A stretch of 18,921 nt of DNA from Planctomycetaceae bacterium (GCA_005773145.1 SXHS01000130.1:1-18921), one strand, 5' to 3'; positions 1 through 7,792 are shown, counted from the stretch's first letter. Numbers and translations are program-made. Notes: generated by a model not told the origin, from the sequence alone.

Positions 1-686
1 ACGATCGCCACCAGCATCATGGCGGTGGGCCGGTAACGCAGCAACACGGCCCAACTGCGGGGACGGCGACCGGTGGGCGTTTGGGTTTGCCCATACGTCG
101 CGCGCCAGGCAGCGATGAGGGCCAACAGGCTCAGCCCAGCCATACATAGAAACAGCCGATCCAACTGCAAGCGGCCAATCGGTTGTTCGCGGCAGATGAA
201 ATCGGCCAGTTGAGGTCCCACCAGGAGCCCCAGAAACCCGGATGACCCCAACATGCCAATGATCTCGGGCACGCGCTCCGGAGGTACCCGGCGCGATATC
301 GAAGTGATCGACGCGCCAAACACGCCGGCGATACTCGTCTGCATCAACGTTCGCGCCAAGAAAACTGACGGCCCGGCGACTGAATCGATCCACAGATGCG
401 AGACCGCACTGATCACGAACAGTTGCAGCGAAAACATCCACACTCGACGCGGACCATAGTGATCGATGCCGGATCCCTGCAACAGGCGCATCGTCAAACT
501 GCCGACCATACCCGTGCCAACAATCAGGCCCAGCTTCCCCTCGGCGCCCCCCAGGTAGGTGACGAAGTCGGCATACCGCACCAGCATGCTGGTCGCGGCA
601 ACAAACAACGCATTGGCCACGTACGCCAGCCAAAATGTTGGGCCGTAAGCCCGCTCACGTATCGACGACGGAGACGGTTCGCCCAT
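1..686 (-). CDS. MFS transporter, N-terminal part (cut by left window edge)
   Basis: An open frame runs from an ATG at 686 leftwards off the window, giving about 228 residues. The protein is strongly hydrophobic, with candidate membrane helices near residues 17-35, 50-66, 84-100, 108-128, 143-160 and 178-194. The loop after the second helix reads GSGIDHYGPRRV (about 71-82), which fits the MFS motif A (GxxxDxxGxRR), so this is a major facilitator superfamily permease of the inner membrane; the substrate cannot be told from this half. The start was chosen because the nadA stop TGA (688-686) and this ATG (686-684) share one base (TGATG), a classic coupling arrangement. The gene is therefore probably cotranscribed with nadA. 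A role in moving an NAD precursor is possible, but only by context. Confidence 0.85.
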   Translation of the reverse strand, partial: MGEPSPSSIRERAYGPTFWLAYVANALFVAATSMLVRYADFVTYLGGAEGKLGLIVGTGMVGSLTMRLLQGSGIDHYGPRRVWMFSLQLFVISAVSHLWIDSVAGPSVFLARTLMQTSIAGVFGASITSISRRVPPERVPEIIGMLGSSGFLGLLVGPQLADFICREQPIGRLQLDRLFLCMAGLSLLALIAAWRATYGQTQTPTGRRPRSWAVLLRYRPTAMMLVAI

Positions 687-1825
687 CAGACCACTTGCAG
701 CATTCGTTCCAGGGCAATCAGAGACCAACGTGCCGTTTCCTCGTCGACTTTGATCACGTTGACCGGTGCGCCTGCCGCCAAGTTCTCCAAGCTCCAACAG
801 AGATGGGCTAAGTTAATGCGGTACATCGTAGCGCACATGCAGATCACCGGCGAGAGAAAGTGAATCTCCTGCTCGGGGTGCTCCTGTTTCAACCGATTGA
901 CCAGGTGCAATTCCGTGCCAATGGCCCATATTGTCCCAGCGGGGGCCGACTGGACCGTCCGGATGATGGCCCCCGTCGAGCCGGAGATATCCGCCAAATC
1001 GTTCACTTCCTGTGGGCATTCGGGATGCACCAGGATACGAATGCCGGGATGGGCTTTACGAAGCGCATGCACGTGCTCGGCGCGAAACATCTGATGTACG
1101 CTGCAATGGCCTTTCCACAGAATGACTTGGCTGGCCTGTAGGGCGGCCTCCGTATTGCCTCCGTAAGCATCCGCGTGCGGATCCCATACGGGCATTTGTG
1201 CGTTGGTGATGCCCATCTTGAGCGCCGTGTTGCGTCCCAGATGCTGATCGGGAAAAAACAGCACGCGTCGGCTACGTGCGAAGGCCCATTTCAAGACGGC
1301 TTCGGCATTGCTCGATGTGCAGACAATCCCGCCGTGTCGGCCGCAAAAAGCCTTTAGGCTGGCCGCCGAGTTGATGTAGGTCACGGGGGTGATATCCGCT
1401 GTGTCCACCACTTCAGCCAAATCGTCCCATGCCGACTCAACCTGATCGATGGCGGCCATGTCTGCCATCGAACAGCCAGCAGCCATGTCAGGTAGAATTA
1501 CAGTCACGCGTGTTCCATTGCGTTCGGCTAACTTCTGCGGACGATTGGCCACGATGTCCGCCGTTTCTGCCATGAAGTGCACGCCGCAAAATACGATCCA
1601 ACGGCAACTTGTGCTGTCGGCCGCCATGCGACTTAATTGGTAACTGTCGCCTCGTAGGTCACTAAGCGCAATCACCTCGTCCTGTTGATAATGATGCCCT
1701 AAGATCAACAACTCGGGGCCCATGCGATCACGGACCGCTTGAATCCGCTCAGTCAACTCGGAGTTGGCCAGCGACTTGTAGGGGGCCAAGGGGAGCTTGG
1801 CCTGCTCGGGTGCTGCGATTGACAT
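686..1825 (-). CDS. nadA: Quinolinate synthase NadA
   Basis: NadA condenses iminoaspartate with dihydroxyacetone phosphate to quinolinate in the cytoplasm, in de novo NAD synthesis, using a [4Fe-4S] cluster. The 379-residue product has the family landmarks: LGHHYQ (42-47), the first cluster cysteine in AAGCSMAD (C118), the second in KGHCSVHQ (C241), the substrate-site HPEC (267-270) and the third in CATMYRI (C331, in a CMC pair with C329). Length is slightly above the E. coli enzyme because of a short N-terminal extension. The minus strand just upstream of the ATG reads CCCTCC, so there is no obvious Shine-Dalgarno. No nadB or nadC lies in the window. The gene is divergent from the FliN-like gene and overlaps the downstream transporter by one base. 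Confidence 0.97.
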   Translation of the reverse strand: MSIAAPEQAKLPLAPYKSLANSELTERIQAVRDRMGPELLILGHHYQQDEVIALSDLRGDSYQLSRMAADSTSCRWIVFCGVHFMAETADIVANRPQKLAERNGTRVTVILPDMAAGCSMADMAAIDQVESAWDDLAEVVDTADITPVTYINSAASLKAFCGRHGGIVCTSSNAEAVLKWAFARSRRVLFFPDQHLGRNTALKMGITNAQMPVWDPHADAYGGNTEAALQASQVILWKGHCSVHQMFRAEHVHALRKAHPGIRILVHPECPQEVNDLADISGSTGAIIRTVQSAPAGTIWAIGTELHLVNRLKQEHPEQEIHFLSPVICMCATMYRINLAHLCWSLENLAAGAPVNVIKVDEETARWSLIALERMLQVV

Positions 1826-1899
1826 GGAGGGACACCTGGTGGGGCGCTGGGAGCCGGCCGGGCAGCCCCCGACTCGACGGGCTGCGGACTACCCTTGGA

Positions 1900-1928
1900 A
1901 CTATATCGGTCCGGGGCTGAAAAAGACA
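1900..1928 (-). promoter_or_regulatory. Candidate promoter for nadA-MFS unit
   Basis: On the minus strand a TATAGT hexamer (1905-1900) lies about 75 bases upstream of the nadA start, in the gap between the divergent nadA and FliN-like genes. The matching -35 position 17 bases further upstream reads TGTCTT, a poor match, so this is a weak call resting mainly on the -10 and location. The rest of the 293-base gap (1826-2118) shows no gene and no clear operator. Confidence 0.25.
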
Positions 1929-2118
1929 GCGCTGCTAGCGGATTCACGGTCTTATCATCGGTTTTCGTGGCCATCTTTAGCCTGCCGGAAAAGTTTATCC
2001 CCCTCGATGCCCGATAATGGATGCGAAACGGTCGGTTATCGCTCGTGCGGCCCTGTGACGCGGGCCGATTCACGCGCCAGCCGTTACCGGATGCCTCACC
2101 CTCAGCGGAGAGACGCGG

Positions 2119-3009
2119 ATGCCCCCGTTTGATGACGCGCTGACCTCGACCCTGGTGCAGAACAGCCAAGAGCAGGCCGCCGACTTGGCCGCATCGCTCA
2201 GCTCGGCTGCCGAGACGGCCCTCCAGTTGGCCGCCGGTACGCCCGTTCCCATGGCCGCCGGCCCGCCCCCCATCGAGCCCGATGTACCCGGCTGGCTGCT
2301 GAGCCTGGCCTGGGATGGCCCGGCGATTCTGATCGCCCTCCCACAGGCCGCCGGTGTGCTGTCGACTCCTCCGGAGGATCAGGAACCGCTGGCCAACTGG
2401 ACGCGCCGCTGGCAGAGTGCCGCGCAAGAATTGGGTTTTGGTCTGTTCCCCGACGCGCCGCCGGATCGGGCCGACGTTGAGGTCGCCGCTTCCCTGTTGC
2501 AGTCGCTCGAGAACTATCAAATCGAAGCGGCTGCCATGATGATGCCTTGGACCCTGACCGCAGGGGACCAATCGGTCACCGCGCATGTGATCTGGCCGGC
2601 CACGCGACGGTCACCGGCAACCGCCGATGCGGCACCGACTGCCGCGTCGAGTCCGAATATCGCGACGCCGCAAGCGGGTGCGGAACATTCGTCCGGCGCG
2701 GCCGTCGCCGATGAGGACGAATTCGCTCATCTGTCCCCGTACACTCGCAGTCTCCTGAAAATCCGCGTTCCGGTGATGGTTACGCTGGCGACCAAGAAAG
2801 AGCGAGTCGCGGATATCGTGCGCATCGCCCCCGGCAGCCTGCTGCAATTTGATAAAACGTGCGAATCGCTGTTGACGCTCGAGGTGCGCAACAAGCCCGT
2901 CGCCATTGGTGAGGCCGTTAAGGTGGAAGACCGATTTGGTCTTCGCGTCACATCGATCACGCTCCCGCCGGAGAAATATCTGGCGGTCAAGTCGGCCGAT
3001 CAAAATTGA
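2119..3009 (+). CDS. FliN/SpoA-domain protein (flagellar motor switch FliN-like), long N-terminal extension
   Basis: The 296-residue product ends in a SpoA/FliMN C-terminal domain at about 207-283. Recognisable blocks are LLKIRVPVMVTLA, VADIVRIAPGSLLQFDK and VAIGEAVKVEDRFGLRVTSI, which match the FliN pattern (I-pVxvxvxlG, igelLxlxpGsvieLdk, GevvvvdxxfgvrI). FliN forms the C-ring of the flagellar switch; related SpoA proteins occur in type III secretion. Residues 1-45 are Ala-rich, 55-160 form a possible folded domain (LAWDGPAILIALP), and 165-200 are a Pro/Ala/Ser linker; a FliY-like CheC-derived domain is conceivable for 55-160 but unproven. The ATG at 2119 is preceded by GGAGAG at 2107-2112. 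No flagellar genes are adjacent. Confidence 0.82.
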   Translation: MPPFDDALTSTLVQNSQEQAADLAASLSSAAETALQLAAGTPVPMAAGPPPIEPDVPGWLLSLAWDGPAILIALPQAAGVLSTPPEDQEPLANWTRRWQSAAQELGFGLFPDAPPDRADVEVAASLLQSLENYQIEAAAMMMPWTLTAGDQSVTAHVIWPATRRSPATADAAPTAASSPNIATPQAGAEHSSGAAVADEDEFAHLSPYTRSLLKIRVPVMVTLATKKERVADIVRIAPGSLLQFDKTCESLLTLEVRNKPVAIGEAVKVEDRFGLRVTSITLPPEKYLAVKSADQN

Positions 3010-3013
3010 TGGC

Positions 3014-3037
3014 GATGCCTCGAATCGCTTGGGCATC
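3014..3037. terminator. Weak hairpin between convergent genes
   Basis: GATGCC (3014-3019) pairs with GGCATC (3032-3037) across a 12-base loop. It sits in the 26-base gap between the FliN-like gene and the convergent secreted-protein gene, where a bidirectional terminator would be expected. No U-tract follows on either strand, so the assignment is tentative. Confidence 0.25.
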
Positions 3038-3938
3038 ACGGTCCTGGGGCATCGGCCGTCACCGAAGGTTCCGATTCCGATGGAGTGGCCATCTGGTTGG
3101 CGACCAAATCATGTAGCGACAAACGCAGGTCGTCTTCATGTTGGACCAGCGCCCGATTGAGTTTTTCGACCAACCGATCTTGTTGGTCGGCCAATTTTCG
3201 TTGCAAGACATCCTCCAATTGGGATCCCAGTTCGCGGACCAAGGGCCCGTCCGCCTTGCTGATCCGCCGCATTCTCAGTCGCGACGCGCGCAGTTCGGCG
3301 GCGGTGATGTGTGGTTTTAGAATCACATCGGGGGGCAAGGTGGTTGGGTCGATCGTCATGCCCAAGACACCCTGCATCAGGAGGTCGACGTCCGTCTCGG
3401 CCTCGGCACTGAGGTTGTACAGTTGCACGCCATGCTCCCAGCGGGCCGCTCGTCCCAGGACCAACACGCGGGCCGAAACCGACAGATCGAAGGCAACTTG
3501 ATCATTCGGCGCCGGCCTTAGGTTCGTCAGTTCAGCCCGCAAGTGTTTTTCTGGTTTGATCAGGTGGATCTCATAGCGGCGCCACGTCCCATGATTCACC
3601 TCTTTCCATTTGCGTTTGGTCTGGAGGCGCAAACCGTCCGTGCTGATGTGCCAGCCGGCAAAAATCCTTTTCTGCTTACCCCACTGTTTCTCGTCCACGA
3701 ATTCGCGCGGCACGTTGTTGACGATCAGTCTGGTGAGTAGCCCCGTGGTTTCGGATGGCAGGTGCTCCAAGAGCGAGGGCTGGACCGGCCCGCCGGGAAA
3801 CGGGACTGGCACGGGGGGCTGCAATCCGGGCGACGGGCCCGCCGAGAGACCGAAGGCTACCCATACGGCACATGCGATCCACCCCGTTGTCGTGCGCACT
3901 GCTAGCTCCCGATTGCCCATTCCACGAAGGCCGTCCAT
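3036..3938 (-). CDS. Secreted protein of unknown function with C-terminal charged helix
   Basis: I do not recognise the family. From the ATG at 3938 the product is 300 residues. It starts with a signal-peptide-like segment (basic MGNRELAVR, then hydrophobic WIACAVWVAFGLSAG at 20-34) followed by a proline-rich stretch (36-54). The central part (about 62-200) alternates charged and aliphatic residues as in a beta-rich domain. Residues 210-280 are highly charged and helical with leucine spacing (LEDVLQRKLADQQDRLVEKL), possibly coiled coil. The frame extends upstream to a TTG at 3977, but an ATG at 3938 or 3920 gives a cleaner signal peptide; 3920 is nearly as likely. It converges on the FliN-like gene and diverges from pabA. 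A periplasmic or cell-surface location is inferred from the N terminus. Confidence 0.7.
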   Translation of the reverse strand: MDGLRGMGNRELAVRTTTGWIACAVWVAFGLSAGPSPGLQPPVPVPFPGGPVQPSLLEHLPSETTGLLTRLIVNNVPREFVDEKQWGKQKRIFAGWHISTDGLRLQTKRKWKEVNHGTWRRYEIHLIKPEKHLRAELTNLRPAPNDQVAFDLSVSARVLVLGRAARWEHGVQLYNLSAEAETDVDLLMQGVLGMTIDPTTLPPDVILKPHITAAELRASRLRMRRISKADGPLVRELGSQLEDVLQRKLADQQDRLVEKLNRALVQHEDDLRLSLHDLVANQMATPSESEPSVTADAPGP

Positions 3939-4081
3939 AATACGTAGATCGGCCGCTACCGGTTGTGCGCTCGCCAAGGCTTTACATAGCCACTACAAAT
4001 CGCGCGCCTGCGTTGCTAGCAGTCCCGTTGCTGATGGACCGTTCTTTTCTTGGAGCACGAGCGAACGAAATACGGAACGAC

Positions 4082-4678
4082 ATGATCCTGATCCTCGACA
4101 ACTACGACTCCTTTACCTACAACCTCGTGCAGCGTTTGGGCGAGTTGGATGCGCGGCTGGCGATCGAGGTGCATCGCAACGATCAGATCACTTGTGAGCA
4201 GATCGAGGAACGGCGGCCGACCCATTTGATTCTTTCCCCTGGCCCCTGCACACCGTCGGAGGCTGGGATTTCAGTCGCCTGTGTGCAGCATTTTGCTGGG
4301 AAATTGCCGATCTTGGGGGTCTGTTTGGGGCATCAGTCGATTGGTCAAGCGACCGGCGCGACGATTGTGCGGGCGAAACGTTTGATGCACGGCAAGGTGG
4401 ATCAGATCCATCACAACGATGGCTGCCTATTTCGCGGCCTGCCGAACCCCTTCTTGGCAACCCGCTACCACAGCTTGGTGATCGACCCGCAAACGGTCAA
4501 CCCAGAGTTCGAGGTGACTGCCTGGTGTGCGGCGCCCGACGGGTCACGTGAGATCATGGGCATTCGGCACCGGGATTATCCGTTGATTGGTTGGCAATTC
4601 CATCCTGAGAGTTTCTTGACTGAGCTGGGGCCGGAATTGTTGCGCCGATTCCTTGCGTTGCGTTGGCCCGCCCGATGA
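4082..4678 (+). CDS. pabA: Glutamine amidotransferase of anthranilate/aminodeoxychorismate synthase (PabA/TrpG)
   Basis: This 198-residue class I glutamine amidotransferase supplies ammonia to a chorismate-using partner (TrpE or PabB) for tryptophan or folate synthesis. It starts with the family signature MILILDNYDSFTYN. It has the oxyanion-loop LSPGPCTPSEAG (51-62), nucleophile C81 in GVCLGHQSIG, the RYHSL block (128-132) and the catalytic H174 and E176 in WQFHPESF. The frame opens upstream at 3965, but the conserved N terminus fixes the ATG at 4082, with a weak GGAA at 4074-4077. Sequence alone does not separate PabA from TrpG, and many bacteria use one subunit for both. No pabB or trpE is nearby. 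Its TGA overlaps the lnt ATG by four bases. Confidence 0.93.
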   Translation: MILILDNYDSFTYNLVQRLGELDARLAIEVHRNDQITCEQIEERRPTHLILSPGPCTPSEAGISVACVQHFAGKLPILGVCLGHQSIGQATGATIVRAKRLMHGKVDQIHHNDGCLFRGLPNPFLATRYHSLVIDPQTVNPEFEVTAWCAAPDGSREIMGIRHRDYPLIGWQFHPESFLTELGPELLRRFLALRWPAR

Positions 4679-6381
4679 CGACCGCGGCAACGGTGTCGAC
4701 GATGGCGGCCGGGTCGGCTGCGGCGGATGGAGGTGCTAACGGGTCGATCGGTGGCCGTTGGTCGAGTCCGCTTGGGCGGGCTCTCTTGGGCGCGGTCTTG
4801 ATGTGGTTGGCATTCCCGCCGGCCCAGCTTTGGCCGTTGGCATGGGTTGCCCCGTGTTGCTGGATTTCTCTGATTACCGACGCGAGGTTATGCGGCCGGC
4901 GTCCCTATCGCATGTTGTATGTGGTCGGTCTTTTTCATTGGCTGTTGATGTTGCAATGGATTCGCTTGCCCCACTGGACCGCCCACTTGGGTTGGCTGGC
5001 ACTATCGTTGTATTTGGCCGTCTATCTGCCGGCCTTCGTGGTTTTATCGCGAGTGTTGGTGCATCGTTGGTGCGTGCCTGTATGGTGTGCGGCTCCGGTG
5101 GTCTGGACGGGTCTGGAATGGGGGAGGGGCCATCTGCTCACCGGCTTTTCGCTGTCGCTGCTGGGGCACACGCAGGTGCCGTGGTTGACGATCATTCAGA
5201 TCGCCGATCTGGGGGGGGCTTACGCGGTAAGTTTTTTGTTGATGTTGGTCTCCGCCGCGCTCGTGCATGCATGCATCGAAACGCGTGCTGGCCGACGTTG
5301 GTGGCCGCTCGTTATGGCAGCCGGAGTTGGGCTGTTGGCGTGGGGGTATGGTGCCTGGCGGATGCAGGATCCACCGGCCTCCATTGCCGAGGACGGATCT
5401 CGGTTGCGAGTGGGGCTGGTGCAATGTTCGATTGACACCACGTTTCGTGAAGATGTGGACGAGAGCGGCATGGCCTTTCAGCACTGCTTGCGACTGTCAC
5501 GATCCCTGCTGCAACAACATCCGCAGGTGGAGCTGGTCATCTGGCCCGAATCGATGTTTACCGCGCATTGGCCATGGCTCACGCACGTTTCCGCCCCCGC
5601 GCCCCCCGCCGACGTCGAGGTATCGCCAGACGTGTTTCGAGAGAACGTCGCGACCATGGCAGCCGAGAATCGTCGCAAGTCGCAATTCGTCGCGCAGCAG
5701 TTGCATACCCGTTTTCTCGTGGGAACCGGCGCGACGCATGTGGGGCAGGGGACCGTGGAGCAATTCAATGCGGCCTTGCTATTTGATCGCTCGGGGGAAC
5801 TTCAGCAGCGGTACGACAAGATGCATCCGGTGATGTTTGGTGAGTACTTGCCGTTTGGGCACTGGTTCCCGTGGCTGTATCGACTCACGCCCATCCCCAG
5901 CGGTCTCACGCCGGGCAAGGGGGCGGTGGGTATGCCGATTGGCGATTGGCAGTTATGCGCCAGCATCTGTTTCGAGAATACGGTCCCGCATTTAATTCGC
6001 CGGCAGTTGTTGGAGTTGGAGCGGGCGGGCCGTCCTGCCGACATGTTGGTGACGGTCACCAACGATGGTTGGTTTTGGGGATCCAGTTTGTTGGACCTAC
6101 ACTTGGCTTGCGGCATCTTCCGGGCCGTGGAGCACCGGTTGCCGTTGGCGATTGCGGCCAACACGGGTTTCTCAGCGGTTGTGGATGGCAACGGCCGCAG
6201 GCTGGTTCAGGGGCCGCGCCGTGCGGAGGCCACCCTGGTCGCCGACGTACAGCGAGACGGTCGTTGGAGCCTCTACCGGGCGATGGGCGATTGGCCTGCC
6301 GGGCTCTGTCTGCTGATCAGCCTGGCGGGCGTCTGTCATCGGACCACGCAAGCCGCCCGACGTTGTATCCTGGGGCAATAG
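4675..6381 (+). CDS. lnt: Apolipoprotein N-acyltransferase Lnt
   Basis: Lnt adds the third acyl chain to the N-terminal cysteine of lipoproteins in the inner membrane, the last step of lipoprotein maturation in Gram-negative cells. The 568-residue product has an Ala/Gly-rich start (1-30), about six to seven hydrophobic segments (34-225), a periplasmic nitrilase domain (about 243-530) and a final hydrophobic helix (540-554). The nitrilase triad is visible: E292 in WPES, K382 in YDKMHPVMFGEYLPFG and C432 in ICFEN, with the second conserved Glu at 390 and the VTNDGWFW block at 461-468. The ATG at 4675 overlaps the pabA stop (ATGA), chosen over the in-frame TTG at 4663. Its presence implies an outer-membrane lipoprotein system. 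Confidence 0.96.
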   Translation: MTTAATVSTMAAGSAAADGGANGSIGGRWSSPLGRALLGAVLMWLAFPPAQLWPLAWVAPCCWISLITDARLCGRRPYRMLYVVGLFHWLLMLQWIRLPHWTAHLGWLALSLYLAVYLPAFVVLSRVLVHRWCVPVWCAAPVVWTGLEWGRGHLLTGFSLSLLGHTQVPWLTIIQIADLGGAYAVSFLLMLVSAALVHACIETRAGRRWWPLVMAAGVGLLAWGYGAWRMQDPPASIAEDGSRLRVGLVQCSIDTTFREDVDESGMAFQHCLRLSRSLLQQHPQVELVIWPESMFTAHWPWLTHVSAPAPPADVEVSPDVFRENVATMAAENRRKSQFVAQQLHTRFLVGTGATHVGQGTVEQFNAALLFDRSGELQQRYDKMHPVMFGEYLPFGHWFPWLYRLTPIPSGLTPGKGAVGMPIGDWQLCASICFENTVPHLIRRQLLELERAGRPADMLVTVTNDGWFWGSSLLDLHLACGIFRAVEHRLPLAIAANTGFSAVVDGNGRRLVQGPRRAEATLVADVQRDGRWSLYRAMGDWPAGLCLLISLAGVCHRTTQAARRCILGQ

Positions 6382-6437
6382 CGTCGGCGGGAATAATCGA
6401 AATAACCGTTGTCGTCGGTCGGCGGGGGATCGGGGAA

Positions 6438-6474
6438 CGGCGGGACGAGGCTCTACCTACGGCTGGTCTCGCCG
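6438..6474 (+). terminator. Possible weak terminator after lnt
   Basis: CGGCG (6438-6442) and GAC (6444-6446) pair with GTC (6466-6468) and CGCCG (6470-6474), forming an imperfect hairpin 57 bases after the lnt stop and just before the next promoter. There is no U-run immediately after it, so it may only be a dyad. Otherwise the 221-base gap 6382-6602 holds the promoter listed next. Confidence 0.25.
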
Positions 6475-6489
6475 ATTTCGGCCGTTTAT

Positions 6490-6519
6490 TTGACACGTTT
6501 TTCCCGCCGCAACTATACT
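6490..6519 (+). promoter_or_regulatory. Near-consensus sigma-70-type promoter
   Basis: A perfect -35 TTGACA (6490-6495), an 18-base spacer and -10 TATACT (6514-6519) precede the coiled-coil protein gene. Transcription would begin near 6526, leaving a leader of about 77 bases. This is the best promoter match in the window and marks the start of an independent two-gene unit. Confidence 0.7.
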
Positions 6520-6602
6520 GAAGGAAGGTCGATCCATGCCGGTGCCCGACACCCGCGCAGCCCGGCCCCTTCCTTGCACCCTTGCACGCGAGAGACGGTG
6601 TT

Positions 6603-7457
6603 ATGAATCTGTTCGGCAAAGTGCTGATCGTACTCAACCTGCTCCTGAGCTTGATGTTCATGTCCTTTGCGTTGATGGTGTACGCGACCCATCGCAATTG
6701 GCGGGATGCGGTTGAGAACACGCAAGCCACCGCCACCAAGCCCCTCGGCCTTCGCCCCCGTCTGGAGGCCAAGGAGCAGGAGTTGGCGACGACCATGACC
6801 GAATTGGAGCAGTCGCGAAACTCGCTGGCTTTGGAGCGAGCCGCCCGCCGTCAGGCCTTGGTTACATTGGAAACCAGGGTTCAGGAATTGAATCAGCAGC
6901 GGGCCGACACGCAGAAACAATATGAAACTTTGCTGGCCCAGGCCGGCGAGCGGGCCCAATTGGCCAATCAGGCGGAGAACAACATGAAACGCCTGATGGA
7001 CGAGAACGAAAAAGTGCGGGGCTCCTTGCGGCAAACGCAGCAGGATCGCGACTCCCAATTCCAGCGAGTTCTCGAGCTGACCGACAATATCCAGCAGCGC
7101 AGCCGCGAGTTGCAGCATCTGAAGTCACGGCAAGAGGAATTGACTTCGCAGCTAGGGCAGATGACGCGGGTGCTCGACAGTCACGGCTTGTCCCCGTTCA
7201 CTCCGTTGCATGATGTTCCACCTAAATTAGAGGGCTATGTGACCGTGGTGGACGATGGTCTCATCGAGGTTTCGCTGGGATCGCATGATGGGCTGCAGGT
7301 GGGACATGAGTTGGACGTGTATCGCGCGGGGGGGGAGTACCTAGGGCGGATTCGAGTCACCGAATTGGACCCCGATCGCGCGGTAACTCGTGTTTTACCG
7401 GATTTCCGTCAGGGTACGATCAAACGTGGCGACCGAGTGGCGACGCGCGTGATCTAG
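6603..7457 (+). CDS. Membrane-anchored coiled-coil protein with C-terminal beta domain (MreC-like layout)
   Basis: The 284-residue product has one N-terminal membrane helix (about 5-28, VLIVLNLLLSLMFMSFALMV) and then a long Glu/Gln/Arg-rich heptad region (about 50-190) expected to form a coiled coil. A compact C-terminal domain (208-284) is rich in beta-type sequence: GYVTVVDDGLIEVSLGS, DGLQVGHELDVYR, GEYLGRIRV and GTIKRGDRVATRV. I do not recognise a named family. The order anchor, coiled coil, beta domain resembles MreC in layout, but this is only architectural. The ATG at 6603 follows GAGAG in the leader and fits the membrane segment better than the in-frame start at 6582. It is followed 59 bases later by a 49-residue membrane protein and then a terminator, so the two genes likely act together at the cell envelope. 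Confidence 0.85.
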   Translation: MNLFGKVLIVLNLLLSLMFMSFALMVYATHRNWRDAVENTQATATKPLGLRPRLEAKEQELATTMTELEQSRNSLALERAARRQALVTLETRVQELNQQRADTQKQYETLLAQAGERAQLANQAENNMKRLMDENEKVRGSLRQTQQDRDSQFQRVLELTDNIQQRSRELQHLKSRQEELTSQLGQMTRVLDSHGLSPFTPLHDVPPKLEGYVTVVDDGLIEVSLGSHDGLQVGHELDVYRAGGEYLGRIRVTELDPDRAVTRVLPDFRQGTIKRGDRVATRVI

Positions 7458-7516
7458 GCTAGCTGGCGGGTGCATCACGTCGATACGGCCGTTTTTGAGT
7501 TTCCCGATAAAAAGGC

Positions 7517-7666
7517 ATGGCTATCGTGCAAAAGCAAGCGTTCAACATCTACACGACGATGTTGGTGATCTCTCTCTCGGCATTGGTCATTGCCTCGGTG
7601 CTGCTCTGGCTGGAGCTCAGCAGCTACGGCAGCTTCCCGGCTTGGAATGTGCCCCGCATGCGGTGA
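7517..7666 (+). CDS. Small single-pass membrane protein (49 aa)
   Basis: A short ORF begins MAIVQKQAFNIYTTMLVISL and continues as one hydrophobic helix (about 13-34, rich in Leu, Val, Ile, Ala), then SSYGSFPAWNVPRMR before TGA. The cytoplasmic start has Lys and a polar face, and the tail after the helix is short and aromatic. It is too short for most ORF callers. Three things support it: in-frame hydrophobic coding between two clearly separated genes, a position inside a promoter-to-terminator unit, and a terminator hairpin only five bases after its stop. The Shine-Dalgarno is poor (AAAAAGG directly upstream). Function is unknown; a partner of the preceding coiled-coil protein is inferred from the operon only. 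Confidence 0.7.
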   Translation: MAIVQKQAFNIYTTMLVISLSALVIASVLLWLELSSYGSFPAWNVPRMR

Positions 7667-7671
7667 ACTTC

Positions 7672-7699
7672 TCGCGTTCGGCGCCGAGTCGCGATTTTT
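7672..7699 (+). terminator. Rho-independent terminator
   Basis: TCGCG (7672-7676) pairs with CGCGA (7690-7694), enclosing a self-complementary GC-rich core (TCGGCGCCGA), and is followed at once by five T (7695-7699). It lies five bases after the small membrane protein and closes the unit that began at the 6490 promoter. Confidence 0.65.
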
Positions 7700-7792
7700 A
7701 ATCGTCCGAGGGGCTGCCGCAGTGGGTTCGTGTTCAGCGCCCCATGCTCGGATACTGTTGAAAATGACGGGAAACTTGGGGGCTGAGGGCGG

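Noticed and set aside
1753..2586. 277-codon minus-strand open frame overlapping nadA start and the FliN-like gene
   Set aside because: It overlaps two well-supported genes, its product is Arg/Gly/Pro-rich with no domain, and it arises from GC-rich codon shadows.
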